From Imbricaverruca yamaguchii (taxonomy: Eukaryota; Arthropoda; Thecostraca; Neoverrucidae), in the NCBI GenBank assembly GCA_034440575.1, contig JAOTOL010001598.1, positions 608,501 through 672,500 on the forward strand: DNA of 64,000 bases, written 5' to 3'. Each line of letters begins with the position of its first letter. Position 1 is the first letter of the stretch. The notes below the pieces were generated by a model. That model did no database searches and had not been told where the DNA came from. It saw nothing but the letters and a program-made list of their open reading frames with translations. Shown in pieces: positions 1 through 63,235 of the stretch. A program made the position numbers and the translations under genes.

Positions 1-954
1 GTCCGAGCTAAGGATGCATGCCATAACACGTTTAAATCACCGAACCGAAAGTTGTGCTATAACTATACTTCGCGCTTCTTCTGCAAGGTCTCATCCAACC
101 TCTCTGACACTGTTCAAAACTAGTTGACGCCGACACTGCCGAAGGGGCGGTGACGCAAGGCAGAATTCTTCCCAACACACTTATTCGTCCACATTCAGCA
201 ATATAGCTGAGCACATCGTCTTCACGTCCGTTGGTCCCTGCACCATGTACGGAGTCTGCCTGAAGGCAGCCCAATCCCAAACTCCCACCCTTCCAGTCCG
301 TTCGACGGAGACGGCACCAGCCCGGCTGCCAGCAACCGCAGACCACATCGCGTACCCGTCCTCATCTGGCACCAGGCTGGACAAACTGAGGCCGGACAAC
401 TTCGCGCTGCGTACCGTCGCTTACGTCACAGCGCACACGCATGTACCCAAACGTACTTCCGCTTCAACACAGCAAATTGTCCGTCACGCCACCCGAAGAC
501 CAGTGACGTCACCCGCCATGAGCGACATAGTAACTTAGTATATGGTTAATCAGCTTGCCGATCAGTACCTGCCTTGCAGAAAGAGGCTAGAAAAAGACTG
601 GGTTCTCCCAGCTACATCACCCAAAATGTGCACGACCACGCCGCTTTGCACCGCTATGTTGCATTGCGCCCTCCGCCGATAACAACGCACATGCGAAAGC
701 AAATCCTATTATAAACATGCGACGCCACTCATGCACTTGCTGTTACATGGAACCAGTTAGGGATTCGATGGTGGCACACGGTATTAACACGAGAGCGGCG
801 GCTCAGCTTTACACACTAGCTGCAGTGAGTTTCGATGGCAGGGTACCTCTGCTGGGTACCGCTGTTTCCGGTCAATCAGCGGTAGGGCATTCGTGCCTGA
901 AGTGCCTGCTCCATTCGAAAAGAAGCCAAGGGTGTTGAGCACCCAGACAAGGCC

Positions 955-1640
955 AGTGAAAGGCCGGACAGAGTGTCCACGGAGGGGCAGCTGAAGGCAA
1001 GCATCCACAATAATGCAACTGAAGGCAAGGACGAGCATTCATAATAGGGCAACTGAAGGCACGGACGAGTAACCATAATAGGGGAACTGAAAGCATAGAC
1101 GAGTATCCATAATAGGACAAATGAAGACAAGGACGAGAATCGGCGATAGGGCAACTGAGGACAAGGACGAGCGGCCACGATAGGGCGGTTGCAGGCAAGA
1201 CAAAGTCTGCCATAACATGGTGGCTGAAGGCAAGGACGAGTACTCCACAGAAAGTCAGCTGAATACAGGGACGAGCATCCACGACAGGACGGTTGAAGAC
1301 AAGGACAAGCATCCATAATAGGGTGGTTGAAGGCAAGGATGAGTACCCTATGAAAGGTGAGTTAAAAGCGGGGATGAGTTTCCACGACAAGTGGCCGAAG
1401 GCAAGGACGAATATATAAACATGCTATGGCAGATGAAGGCAAGGATGAGCATACACGACAGAGCGGTTGAAGGCAAGGACGAGTATCCAGAATAGGTCGG
1501 CTGAAAGCAAATACAAGTACACCAAAAACGGGTCAACTGAAAACAAGGACGAATATATAAATACGACAGGGCAGCTGGAGACGACGACGAACGCCACACG
1601 ACAGACCATCTGAAGGTCAGACCAGATCTCACGACAAGCC
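955..1640. repeat. Degenerate ~36-bp minisatellite
   Basis: About 18 diverged units around the core GAAGGCAAGGACGAG with intervening CCATAATAGGG. The open frames on its minus strand are repeat translation. Confidence 0.85.
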
Positions 1641-3418
1641 ACCGCTGAAGGTAAATGGTGACGACCAAAGTTCCCCACTCATTTTTTGTCACTTGGACCA
1701 GCACAATGCATCAGCTAAAGGGGTTGCTTCGGAGTGACTGTCATAAGTCGAACATCATTCACCAATCAGCATCCTACGTTGATTCAAATTGATGAAATAC
1801 TATTTCTTCGTGCTAAACTGACAATATACTCATCGGAATGAAGAAAGAATGTAGGCATCACGCCATCATGCCTCAACATTGACCCATACGAGGAATATTA
1901 TTTTACACCCCTCGTAAAAAAAAAACGTTTTCATTGAATGCGCCTAGCAACTGACAACAAAAACTTCAAATGTTGCATTAGGCTTCGCCGAGCAGGTGAC
2001 CCAACGCCACCGCAATCAAAACATTTGCTCTGCATCACAAAGGCAACCTCACGGACGCTAATGACTGCATACCCCTGTTCAGGGTACCTGCAACGAACGC
2101 AGATGTCATCTGGAACCATGCGTGGCGTGCAAAAGTAAAACGTTCACGCGAAAACTCGCCATCGCCATCGACACGCCTTTGTCCAAGGATGCAGCTAGCA
2201 CGCCTGTGCCGCACGCAAACACTGCGGGACGGCCAGAACGCCACCGGGACTGACCGCGTGCGTGGCGCTCCGATGTTGTTAGCGTCGGCACCGCCGGCCA
2301 GTCATGCGACACAATCGGCAACGAACTGACGCGAACCAGGCACGGCTACCCGGCCAACACAGGCCGCTCAAACCGACCTCCACCGACCAACTTCGCGACG
2401 CGAAGTGAGCCCCGGTTGAAACCGATCTCTCCGATCGCGTCACACCCGGCTCATTCGTTGCCGTCCGTGCGCCAGTCAGTAGGCGAGGGGTAACGGAGGT
2501 TAGAGACGTCACGTCACGTCACGTGCCGACACAGCTAGCGGGCGCCACGTGACGCGACCGACACGTGCTCGGCTCGTCACAGGCAGGTCACACAGCGGCC
2601 GGTCAACAGCACAGTTAGGCGGTGGGGTGGGCGGACGGCCAACCAACGGTTAGAGAGTCAGTCTGGCCCGCCGGCCGTGCACATCCGAACACAACGCGAA
2701 GCGGTTACGCTGCGCATGCGCGGGCGGCGGCGGCCGCCTCGGTTTACCTTGTCCAGCCATGTCTCGCCGGCGTAGCCCTGGCAGTGGCGCCACAACAGTC
2801 AGTCACACACTGGTGTCTGCGGCCGACGTACGCTGACGTACACGGCAAGAGCACAAACGCTAACACGTTCGAGTTAGGACAGGCGACTAATGCGACGGTC
2901 ATAAACCCGACGCCACCCAGAAATATACCGCTTCACGTGAGATAACGTCAGGCGGCTTTTAATGACCAGGTGTACTGATGTCACCCAATTTGCGCCGCAC
3001 GCACGCGTGATAGGTGCCGTGATAGGTATTGCTGAGGTAACTAGACGACGTGTGAGACGCACGCCGAAATCAAGAGGGGCGTTCCGGTTAATTTCGTGGC
3101 CAAATCCCAAGGTGCAACTAGAGATGGTAACAATGCTTGGGGCTAGAATTGAGCCCGGAGCCCGATGAATCCCCGAGCTTCTAACATGAACACATCACCT
3201 AAATATGCTTACACCAAAAACATATAATGCTTACCCATTTTGAGCGGGATGCATTTCAAATGGTATGCTCTCGAACAAGACAAGCAAGGGGACATTGAAA
3301 CATTCTAAGTTATACTGAAATTGACGCCGTTGCTGATGTTCGGTGAATATCTTTCGTTCTACAAAAGATTGTAGTAAAATAAAGCGCTGGACGGATTGCT
3401 TCACAGAAGCAATCATGA

Positions 3419-3512
3419 GGTAATATCCTGGTCGGAACAGAAAGCCGAACTGATGTCCTGATCCGAACAGAAAGCTGAACTGATGTCACGGACAGAACAG
3501 AAAGGCTTTGCT
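3419..3512. repeat. ~32-bp tandem repeat, three units
   Basis: Core GAACAGAAAGCCGAACTGAT repeated three times with few changes. Confidence 0.75.
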
Positions 3513-3824
3513 GTGCCAGATGGTGGGAAGCTCGCGGTCTCGAGACCGTGTACACGAGGCGCGTGCTATTGCCAACTCAAAACCGCGACAAACAAGTGAG
3601 CCACACGCAGGAAGCAACACATCGCGTGACCATCACACACAGCACAACAGGTGAAGCCAGCAGCTGAAAACAGCACAGGTTTCAGGCTGACGCTGTGAAA
3701 AGGAGGCGCATGTGGAATCACAAGCTAAAACGACTCTCCCGCTGACGTCGATTACACAGAACGCTGAGCACGCGGTCGGTCTCGACCGGCCCGGATACCC
3801 AGGAGTTACTCGCACCCTCTCCAC

Positions 3825-3985
3825 TCAGCCAGCGCCAATATTATCGTCTTCTTCGGACAAGTGATTATCTTCTTCTCCACCCGGCCGGCGCCAATATTAT
3901 CGCCCTTTTCTGACAAGCGCTTCTCACCTTCTCCACCCAGCCGGCGCCAGTGTCCTCGCCCTCTCCGAATGACAGGTGATTCTCC
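3825..3985. repeat. Three diverged units with core CCGGCGCCAATATTATCG
   Basis: Three copies of a roughly 55-60-bp unit (CACCCRGCCGGCGCCA core, then CTGACAAG...). A 248-codon plus frame starting here has no recognisable domain. Confidence 0.65.
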
Positions 3986-4039
3986 AGGCACACCTGAGAT
4001 CAGTGGGTCTCATCAGTGGCCGCACAGGTCAGCTGCTAT

Positions 4040-4110
4040 CGCAGTCACCTATCACAGAGGTCACCGGCATTTGTCGCAAAGGTCACCGGAATTTGTCGCA
4101 AAGGTGACCG
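4040..4110. repeat. Short tandem duplication around GGTCACCGG
   Basis: Adjacent copies of AGGTCACCGGCATTTGTCGC with small changes. Confidence 0.6.
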
Positions 4111-4770
4111 GCACACGTCACATGAAGCAGGATGTGAATTGTGGCGGATGGTCAAGGTTTCCGGAACATGGGTATGCTTGCTCTCCCAAATGGTGGTGGA
4201 ATAAAACTGATTTTTCTTTGTTCTCTCATGCACAGATCGAAGAATGCCCTCGAATCATCCTCGAACCATCAACTATCCCATATATCGGCGGCCAACAATC
4301 ACTGATTATGGCCAAGCAATTCAATCGTCATGGAAACATCGAAAATTTAAAACCACTCACAAAAGCCGTTATCATATCATACCACAGAATGGGATTCAGA
4401 GCATTCTTGGATTTTCAAGCACTTGTTTTGTTCTCCAACCTAACCATGGCCACACAACGAAAATTCTCACCCTGCGCGGAAGCTGGCACCAGGGGTCAGC
4501 CAAATGCCAGAGCTGTTGCTCTCAGGAAACGAAAGCAGCCGCGAACGAACATTTGCAGTTTACCGGAAGAAAAAGGTAGGAACATGAAACATTCAGAGTT
4601 CCTATAGCCAGGAACTCGTAGAATCTAAATTGAGAACTCATTGACAAAAAGTGAACGTGAAAACCACATATTTCTTCGGTTCATTATGCACACCCGTTCT
4701 CACAGTCGTCGCCAAACGTTGGTGCGGCCAATCCCTGACGGTGGGACAAGAACCAGACACATTGATCGAC

Positions 4771-4820
4771 AATTTGGGCTTAAGGGGGTGCCGACTACGA
4801 GGCCATTTAGCGCCAATAAG
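4771..4820 (-). repeat. Solo 3'-end hairpin, copy 1
   Basis: About 50 bp resembling the 3' terminus of the 50.5-kb non-LTR element: TTTGGGCTTAAGGG, then GGCCATTTAGCGCC. Strand given as that of the implied element. Confidence 0.65.
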
Positions 4821-5204
4821 AACCAGGCACAGGTCAAGTCAGAATCATGTAGCCAGTACGGCTAAGTCAATCGGTTTGAGATGACCAGTCCGAGTCAGCC
4901 ACTTAGTGAGTCGGAGTCGGGCCCAGTCACGATCAGATTCCCACGGCAGAGTCGCAGCCAGTCCAGCTCGTGTCAGTCGGAGTCGGGTGACATCAAGTCA
5001 GTCATGACAAGTCAAAGTCAGGTGAAGGGCGGAGAGTCGGAGCGGCGATCAGAGTTAGCGCACAGATCGACGGGGAACAAGACAAAGCCAGAGTCGGCGC
5101 GACAATTGGAACCAGCGAGCTAGTGAGGGTCATTCAGCACACCACCGCACAGTTCGAGTCAAAGCCAACGGGAGTCGGCAAGCAACCGGCCGGCCGAGAT
5201 GCTT

Positions 5205-6180
5205 CCTCCGGCGAGAGTGACACATATTGATTATCAGTGTGACGGGATGACAGCAGATGGAGTATCAGTGTGACGGGGTGACACAGATGGAAGACCAGTG
5301 TGACGGGGTGACACAGACGGAGTATCAGCATGGCTGGATGACACAGACGGAGTATCAGTGTGACGGGATTACACAGCTCTAGTATCAGTGTGACAGGATG
5401 ACCGATGTGGTATCGGTGTGATGGGATGGCACAGATGGACTATCAGTGTGGCAGAGTGACACAGAGAGACCATCAGTGTGGCAGGGTGACACAGATGGAG
5501 CCTCAGTATGACTGGGGTGACACATACAGTATATTGAGTATCAGTGTGACGGGATGACAAAGACATAGTATCAGTGTGACAGGATGACACAGATGCAGCA
5601 TCAGTGACAATCTGAATGACACAGACGGAGTATCAGTGTGACGGAATGACACAGCCCTGGAGTATCAATGTGACGGGGTGACACAGATGGAGTATCAGTG
5701 TGACAGGATGACACAGACGGAGTATCAGTGTGTATCAGGGTGACACAGTGTATCAGTGTAAAAGGATGACAGATGCAGATGTGACAAGAGTGACACAGAT
5801 GGAGTATCAGTGTGACATGGTGACACAGATGGAGTATCAGTGTGACAGGTATGACACAGACGGAGTATCAGTGTGACGGGATGACACAGACGGAGTATCA
5901 GTGTTATCAGGGTGACACAGCTGTATCAGTGTTCATCAGGGTGACACAGACGGAGTATCAGTGTTATCAGGGTGACACAGGTACGTGTATCAGTGACAAT
6001 GTATCAGGATGACACAGACGCAGCATCAGTGCAATATGGATGACACAGATGGAGTATCAGTGTGACAGGATGACACAGACGGAGTATCAGTGTGACGGGA
6101 TGGCACAGACGGAGTACCAGTGTGCATCAGGGTGACACAGCTGTATCAGTGTAACAGGGTGACACAGATGCAGCATCAGT
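5205..6180. repeat. 30-bp minisatellite, about 30 units
   Basis: Core GGAGTATCAGTGTGACGGGA plus an ACACAGA linker, 30 bp per unit, with occasional deletions (5740-5990). In dynein intron 36, ending about 70 bp from exon 36. Confidence 0.93.
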
Positions 6181-6185
6181 GACAA

Positions 6186-6240
6186 TCGGAGCAGCGGGTC
6201 GCAGGAGGCCGGTTGGTCGCAGGAGGCCGGTTGGTCGCGC
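6186..6240. repeat. Tandem GGTCGCAGGAGGCCGGTT, two to three units
   Basis: 18-20-bp tandem units just past the exon 36 donor. Confidence 0.75.
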
Positions 6241-6249
6241 TGTGCCCAC

Positions 6250-43726
<37,477 letters not shown>

Positions 43727-43749
43727 CGCCGGCGGCCGCCCGCTGCCGG

Positions 43750-44040
43750 AGCCGCGCCACTGCCGGGTCAGACCGCCGCTCGGGTCAGACCGCCGCCAGG
43801 GTCAGACCGCCGCCCAGGTCACACCGCCGCTCGGGTCAGACCGCCGCCCGGGTCACACCGCCGCTCGGGTCAGATTGCCGCTCGGGTCAGACCGCCGCCC
43901 GGGTCAGACCACTGCCCAGGTCACACTGCCGCCCAGGTCAGGCCGCCGCTCGGGTCAGACCGCCGCTCGGGTCAGACCGCCACTAGGGTCGGACCGCCGC
44001 TTGGGTCAGAATGCCGGTCGGGTCAGACTGCAGAGGTTCC
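43750..44040. repeat. 17-bp minisatellite just upstream of the dynein ATG
   Basis: About 17 units of GGGTCAGACCGCCGCTC with small variants, beginning about 25 bp before the start codon. It would lie in the 5'UTR or core promoter. Confidence 0.93.
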
Positions 44041-44640
44041 TGCCACTGCAGAGGTTGCTGGCAACCCACTGGCCAGACAGCTCCCACACCATGAAAATTT
44101 GCTGTTATTTGGAAGTCCATGCCAGTTATTTTTTTTTTACTCATGCATGCAAGGTTAAAAAACAGACATGAATGGACAAGGGAAATACATGTGTTTTGAT
44201 GATGTCAAAGAAAAGTTCCAGAAACAATAACTATAGGATAACTGGACAGGACAGAAAATAGGGCTTTAAGAACATGAGGTAAGTAAAACAACATTAGGTT
44301 TATATAATGGTTCTAAAATGCATGTTTCAGCATAAACATATGGTATATCTTTGGGAGTAATATCTATCAGGGAAGCTCAAATTTTTTATTACAAAGATAT
44401 AAAGATGTAAGATATACATAGGACATAAAGACATAAGGCTTACTAGCAACCATGGGAGCCCATCTAGGCTAAGCATATACAGGGAAGACACCACATGGAC
44501 AGAAAAAGACAAGCACCCTAATCATTGCAATATCCTGAGATCTGAAGAAAGGGTATCATTGCAATTTAAGGTAACCATGAAGCAAGTCTTCTACACATGT
44601 TACCCAAATTAAGCACACAAAGAAGTTTGGATTCATTAAA

Positions 44641-45215
44641 AGACAATGGCATAAAGACATACATGATCAGTGCAACTATGAGCCACAAGGACCCTTCTTG
44701 GTTGCACTCTGGACACTGAACCAGTTGCCCACCAAATGTGTTGATCAACTCTCCTTGGAATACCACAAAGCAAGCCCTCTTTCTTATGATTGTCTCTGCT
44801 GTTTGTAAAGATGTCCAGTGAGCTGCTGCTGACAATGACTTCTGGCAACTGGTTCTAGTGTTCTACTGCCCTGCTGGAGAAGAAAGACTGTCTTAACCCT
44901 GTCATGCTGTGATTAACATTAACTTTGAATTGATGACCCCTAATTGCATCATTTCTGTTCAATTTAAACATCTGCTTGAGATATCCCTGTTCCTGACCAT
45001 GAATAAATTGAAAGACCTTGATGAGATCTCCTCTCAGCCTTCTATATATGTGAAAACATTGAATTTCTGCAATCTATCTTTATATGCTAAGTTGCTTATA
45101 CCATTAACCATTTTTGCTGCCCTCTTTTGTAATCTCTCTAAAAGCCACCAATCTTTTTCATAACTAGGGGGTCAAGCTTGGACACAGTAATCCAAATATG
45201 ACCTGACATATGGTT
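44641..45215 (-). mobile_element. CR1-like retrotransposon 3' fragment A
   Basis: Minus-strand remnant of the C-terminal part of a non-LTR reverse transcriptase. Degenerate matches to the LRQ-FF-RVVEHWNQLPE region, plus about 200 bp further upstream than the other two copies. Multiple stops. Confidence 0.75.
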
Positions 45216-45779
45216 AAGTTAGGTTAGGTTAGGCTCTTGTAAGTTAGACAAATTTTATGTTTTTAGGCAAATACAAATTGGTGTTTTCTTTAAAAATAGT
45301 CAGGACTAGGGTAGGTTAGGTAAGATCAGGTTTTTGAAGTTGAAGATGCATCATCAAAAATTGTTGGAAATGATCCATTTAAAAAAGGAATTTGTTTTCT
45401 TGCATAGGTTAGTCTAGGTTAGGTTATGCTGGGTAACTTTTTCTTGGAATTGGAGCTTAGGGATGTATCGATTTCCAGGCTTATTTTGCCCACATTTTTT
45501 CTTTATTTTTAATGCTACTTTTATGTTAGATTACCAAACTTTTAATGCACATTTTATCTAATATTTTACTTTTATGTTATATTACTCTTAGATTACTTTA
45601 TTTAGAATTATAATTAGATTTAGAATTAGAATTAGATATTTAGATTTAGACTTAGAAAAGATTACCCAACTCCATGCCCATTTTCAGGTGTTCTTTTGCT
45701 CCCAGCTGATCAAAAATTATCTTACTCTGCAAATTTACTGGACCCTGTGTTTGGCCCAGCTCCATCAAGTATGTGTTAG

Positions 45780-45828
45780 TTATTAGGGTTTTAGGGCACA
45801 TCAACTACAGTGGCTATACAGCACCCAT
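45780..45828 (-). repeat. Solo 3'-end hairpin, copy 6
   Basis: TTATTAGGGTTTTAGGGCAC, then AGTGGCTATACAGCACCCA, between the two genes. GTTAGTTA tail at left. Confidence 0.72.
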
Positions 45829-46274
45829 TTCTTCAAGTATGTAATGCTGATGAAAATCTGGAAATAGTAGCACAATGGGATCAGCAATTTATCCCTAACT
45901 CAGGACATGGCATTGAATGGTGATCTCAGTTGTCTTTTCTACTATCATAGCATCTTCCCCTTATAGGTAGGCCAGAGGGATCTCAAATGGGCCCCATGGA
46001 TCTTATTGAGCCTGAAAAAAACCTGTGACTTGATCTACACCTTAGCAGACATCAGTAACTATGAAGAATCATGCTGAGGTATGTGAGATTATGTTAGGAC
46101 CATTGAAATCAGAGTTTAACCTGCTCTTTGTATACTATTTGCTGGCATCTGGTATGGTACTCATTGCACTCCCCTTCTCCCCCATCAATGCCAGTGTCAA
46201 TTTCCTGCACTATTGTCACTGACCATTGTTGATGTCCTTAACATGACACTATCCATGATTTTGTTTTAATTTAA

Positions 46275-46592
46275 CAGAAATGATGCAATTAGAGGTCATA
46301 AATTCAAAATTAAAGTTAACCACAGCAGAACAAGGTTAAGGCAAACTTTCTTCACCAACAGAGTAGTAGAACACTGGAACCAGCTGCCAGAAAACATCCT
46401 CAGTAGCAGCACATTGAACATTTTTAAAAACAGCATAGACAATCATTATAAGAATAGAGGGCTTGCTTTTCAGTATTACAGGGAGGGCTGATTGACAGAT
46501 TTGGTGGGCAACCGGTTCAGTGTACAGAGTACAACCATGAAGGGCCCTTGTGGCTCATAGTTGCACTAATCTTTTATGTCTTTATGTCTTAT
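46275..46592 (+). mobile_element. CR1-like retrotransposon 3' fragment B
   Basis: Encodes NRNDAIRGHKFKIKVNHSRT, LRQTFFTNRVVEHWNQLPEN and IFKNSIDNHYKNRGLAFQYY in one frame, typical of CR1/L2-group RT C-termini. It ends in a short tandem tail of TTTATGTC units, the kind of 8-bp 3' repeat seen in that superfamily. Confidence 0.83.
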
Positions 46593-47379
46593 CCTCTCTG
46601 AACTGAACAAATCCCTGGTTTCCTCAAATATGTCAAGTTTCATTACTATCAAATTTTAATAGCTACAAATGTCAGTTATAATGATTATAATTCACAGCGA
46701 TGGTCATACAAAAATAATGGAATCACTTAATGATAAGTTGAAGGCAGCATCATTTTGATCTAACATACCAAGTTCCTCAGCACACAGATCGAAACCACAC
46801 CCATACCAACGATGACGGGGTTGAAAAGGCAGTATTCCGCGATGGTGAAAATCATAGATCTGTCACGAGAACACAGTCCGCTTAATGAATCACCCAGTAA
46901 CTCACCCAACTAATTGGAGCACGCTTTGCTGACCAAATTAATCACTAATTTGAAGACTATCCAACGCCACCACGCCCCAACCCACAACTGGGAGCGGTGA
47001 CGCACGTCTGACCACGGAAAGCCGGTCGAGTGTTTTACTTTAGTTGGTCTCAGAAATAAAACAAAAGTTGTCGGAATGATGACGTCAGACGAGTGTTCTA
47101 AATTACTAACATTCCAATGAAGCAAAAATGCGCTAAAATTCGCGCAGCCTTACTATATTTGACATTTGTTTTCGACATTATCAATTCAATTCGCAACATT
47201 TCGCTTTAATATTATTAATGACGTAATTTAATACCAACAACTTTTGTAATAAGACATTTAAAGCGCACTTCAGACAAAATACGAGAATGTGGGTAGGTAC
47301 CTACCTATCGATGCTATTTGATTGTTATTTTGCTTTCGGTTCTTCACTTGCAAGGCAGGGTACCTGGGTACCTACCAAC

Positions 47380-47620
47380 CCATTTCGAGAACGTTGGGTT
47401 GCCTAGTGTCCAAGGAGTAGTAGGTATCCTAGTGTCGAATAGGTAACCTAGTCTCCAAGGATGAGTAGTAGGTAGCCTTTTGTCAAGAAGGATGAGGAGT
47501 AGGAGGTAGCCAAGTGTCATAAAAGGAGCAGTACCTTTGTAACTTAGTCTCCAAAGAGTTGTATGCAGCTTAGTGGACACTGTCCAATGAGTAGTAGGTA
47601 ACCTATTGTCCAAGGACTGG
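47380..47620. repeat. Degenerate GTAGTAGGTA-type repeat
   Basis: Diverged units of GTCCAAGGAGTAGTAGGTA with TAACCTAGT, about 30-40 bp each. Confidence 0.65.
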
Positions 47621-48298
47621 AAGGTAGCCCATTGCTCCATTGAAACTGACATGTACCCAGCTGGGAATAATTACCCACACCTACCTCCAAGAGTGACAAT
47701 TTCTGAAAAGCATTTAGAGCTGGATAAGCAGTAAATGAGGGCAATGGGAGGGACATAATTATTAGATGGGTGGGGGCATGTCAACATTGGGAAGGAGGCT
47801 AGGGATCTCAAAATGTACCTGCTAAATTGACAACAATTCTAGGGCATTATTGCAGTTTAATGTATGTTTTCATTTTGAAAAAATGTTTTTTTAAATACAA
47901 TAGTTTTATGTGATTAGAATAATGGAAACACTTATTTTCACTGCAAATGATCACTTTTTGGTTGGCAAAGAAATACATGATCATAATCTTCACTCTGCAA
48001 ATATAGGCAATCACACATTATCTGTACCTGGTCTGTCAGATGTGATAAAGAAGAAATTCAACACTTCATGCAATTGATTCAATACTCTTTGATGTACAAA
48101 ATCTGATGTTTCTAGATTAATTCCACATTCATTCAAAACAGAATATTTGCAACCATATAATAACATAATGTGAAGCTTGAAAGCAAAAAGCCTATACTGC
48201 TACTATGGTGCCATGATGGCAATGTTATTATCACTGAAGTTATATTGGGTTATATTTATATTTGACTATCTTTAGTTTGTTTACCTTGGCCAGAATGA

Positions 48299-48347
48299 TG
48301 GGTACTACATGACCAATGTAGTCAATGCACCCTAAAGCCCTAATAAC
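48299..48347 (+). repeat. Solo 3'-end hairpin, copy 7
   Basis: Opposite orientation: TGGGTACTACATGACCAATG, then GCACCCTAAAGCCCTAATAA, followed directly by an ACTAACTAACT simple tail. Confidence 0.74.
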
Positions 48348-49584
48348 TAACTAACTTGGCAAGAGTGGAGTGGAGGATGGGGGAAGATGTTACATACCAC
48401 AAAAGCCAGGATTTTCAATTTTAATTTTTTTGCCATATTAACATGCACTGGATGGCCTCTGAAAATTATGAGCACTGGAGAGTGTGGGGGGGGGGCAAAT
48501 TCCCCCTACAATATCAGCCCCTATTATAGGTAGTGTAGGAAAATTATCAAGGTAGATGGATATGTGATGAACTCTATTGTGTACAATTTTCTTGACCTTA
48601 GGTCGATGTTTTCAGGGTCAAATGAGGTCACATATGTCATATTTGGCTTGTTTTGTGTGGTTTGGCTTGATATGGCTTGTGGATTGCTGTGATTGTGTTT
48701 AAATGCTCCAAAATGGGCATCAATGATGTTTTGGACATAACTAATCATGTAATGTAGATGATGAATCTGGCGATTGACCTCAGACCACCTACATATCAGC
48801 ACTTTATCGCGTCAGTTACCAGTTCAACGCCCGCCGGTCCGGCGGGCGGCCCGGCGCAATCAGCTTCACGAAGAAAGGGCTGAAGTACATGAATGATATA
48901 TGGAAAGGCTTATGGATAGGCTTATGCTGTCATGAACTTGACCTGAGTTAACTGTGATGACCTGGCATGATCTTGAAACAATATAGTGTAGCGATGTACC
49001 TCAAACAATTCGATAGTATTGCCATGAACACTTCCCTTTTGCCGATATACCGGAAGTGCATCAGCGCCGATATTCCTGGTCTGACGTTACAAAATGTTTT
49101 GACTTTGAAATGTTTTGTTTTGACCACGAAGTTTTTTTAAACTCTAACTTGAAAAATGTTCGGCGGATTGTCGTTTTTCTTATTTTGAGCGATGCGCCGG
49201 AGATTTCTAAGCAGGTATGCAACAATTGGTGCATATCGGCTGGTAAAATCATGAGTTATTTACGAAATATCTGAAGGGTGGGCGGATTTCGCCCCTCTCC
49301 AGTATGCATGTCAAGCTTACACTAGTCAACACTAGTCTGATGAATTATCTGTAATGTAATGGAGAACTTGTACTAAGTTGGTTCGTTGCTTTTTGTTTCA
49401 ATTTTCTCAGCTGTGTATGTGAATCCAGTTCTGAAAATGGATTTTCGTCAGTGATCACACAAGTACGGAAAATGGCACTAATGTCAGTGACTGCCTTCAG
49501 GTAATCAGGACATCCTCATAATTGTCATGATATGAAGTGCAGGAACTACATGTTAACATACCATGTTTACTTTTCAGCTCTACC

Positions 49585-62711
<13,127 letters not shown>

Positions 62712-62979
62712 GTGAGGACGCTGTAAAACTAGGACGACCAGAGGTGTGATCTTGACAAATGAGCGATGTGAGTTATTGTAATTTCGGTTTCGAGATAAAA
62801 TGGAAATTTAATTTGTTTTCCGTAATATTCTTCTGTATTTGTAGGCTTCTTGCAAGACGCTTCTCGTAATCATGGTGCTGACTTGTATACTTTTGGAACC
62901 TTGCTCCTCCCCACTGTTGGCTTGGCCCAAGCCCTCACTCAATGCGAACTTTTACCAAGGGATGAATACCACCCATCCA

Positions 62980-63039
62980 TTCATCCCTTGCTATTCATCC
63001 CTGGGTGTTCATCCCAAGGGATGAATAGCAAGGGATGAA
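62980..63039. repeat. Perfect 23-bp inverted repeat
   Basis: Left arm 62980-63002 (TTCATCCCTTGCTATTCATC...) is the exact reverse complement of 63017-63039; the 14-nt loop contains GGG and CCC that can pair. Also built from GGGATGAA units. Confidence 0.92.
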
Positions 63040-63151
63040 ATACTGTTTTGGGGCATTATTTATTAAACTTGTAGAACGATGTGGACGCTAGGTGAGAAGA
63101 ACAGTGCGTGACTAACCGTGATTTTTCGCCGATCATATCGCGAAAGGCGCG

Positions 63152-63156
63152 AAAAA
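63152..63156 (-). terminator. Pol III T-run after tRNA-Asp
   Basis: Five T residues on the minus strand, one base past the mature 3' end, as expected for RNA polymerase III termination. Confidence 0.7.
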
Positions 63157-63157
63157 G

Positions 63158-63229
63158 CTCCCCGTCTGGGAATCGAACCCAGGTCTCCCGCGTGACAGGC
63201 GGGGATACTCACCACTATACTAACGAGGA
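63158..63229 (-). tRNA. tRNA-Asp (GTC)
   Basis: A complete 72-nt cloverleaf on the minus strand. Acceptor stem TCCTCGT pairs with ACGGGGA (one T-G), discriminator G, A box TAGTATAGTGG, anticodon loop CTGTCAC with anticodon GTC at 63194-63196, T-loop GGTTCGATTCC, no intron. A TTTTT pol III terminator follows at 63152-63156. It is probably a real tRNA gene nested antisense in an AARS2 intron. Confidence 0.95.
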
Positions 63230-63235
63230 GTTGGG

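Larger units (their letters stand above)
1..6249 (-). other. Dynein intron 36 (partial), no exon recognised
   Basis: Follows the exon 36 donor. Contains the tandem arrays listed separately. I looked for an AAA2 exon (GPSGSGKS, WVEKVLQLYQIT-like) on the minus strand and saw none; 1-950, 1650-3400 and 4000-4850 show no gene or known element beyond the hairpin at 4771. Confidence 0.7.
44041..49584. other. AT-rich region between the divergent genes
   Basis: Separates the two start codons. Contains CR1 fragments A and B, hairpins 6 and 7, a short TTAGGTTAGGTTAGG run near 45208 and a GCCCGCCG/CGGCGGGC hairpin at 48829-48847. No open frame resembles a gene. Promoters for both genes must lie here or within the 17-bp array, but no convincing TATA or initiator could be assigned. 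Confidence 0.6.

Noticed and set aside
3861..4607. 248-codon plus-strand frame
   Set aside because: Begins in a tandem repeat, no recognisable domain or periodicity of conserved motifs, odd composition; likely chance.
1..6249. AAA2 exon of dynein
   Set aside because: Expected next in the gene, but no P-loop GPSGSGKS or flanking motif was seen on the minus strand.
45204..45235. Interstitial telomere (TTAGG)n
   Set aside because: Only three units; too short to mean anything.
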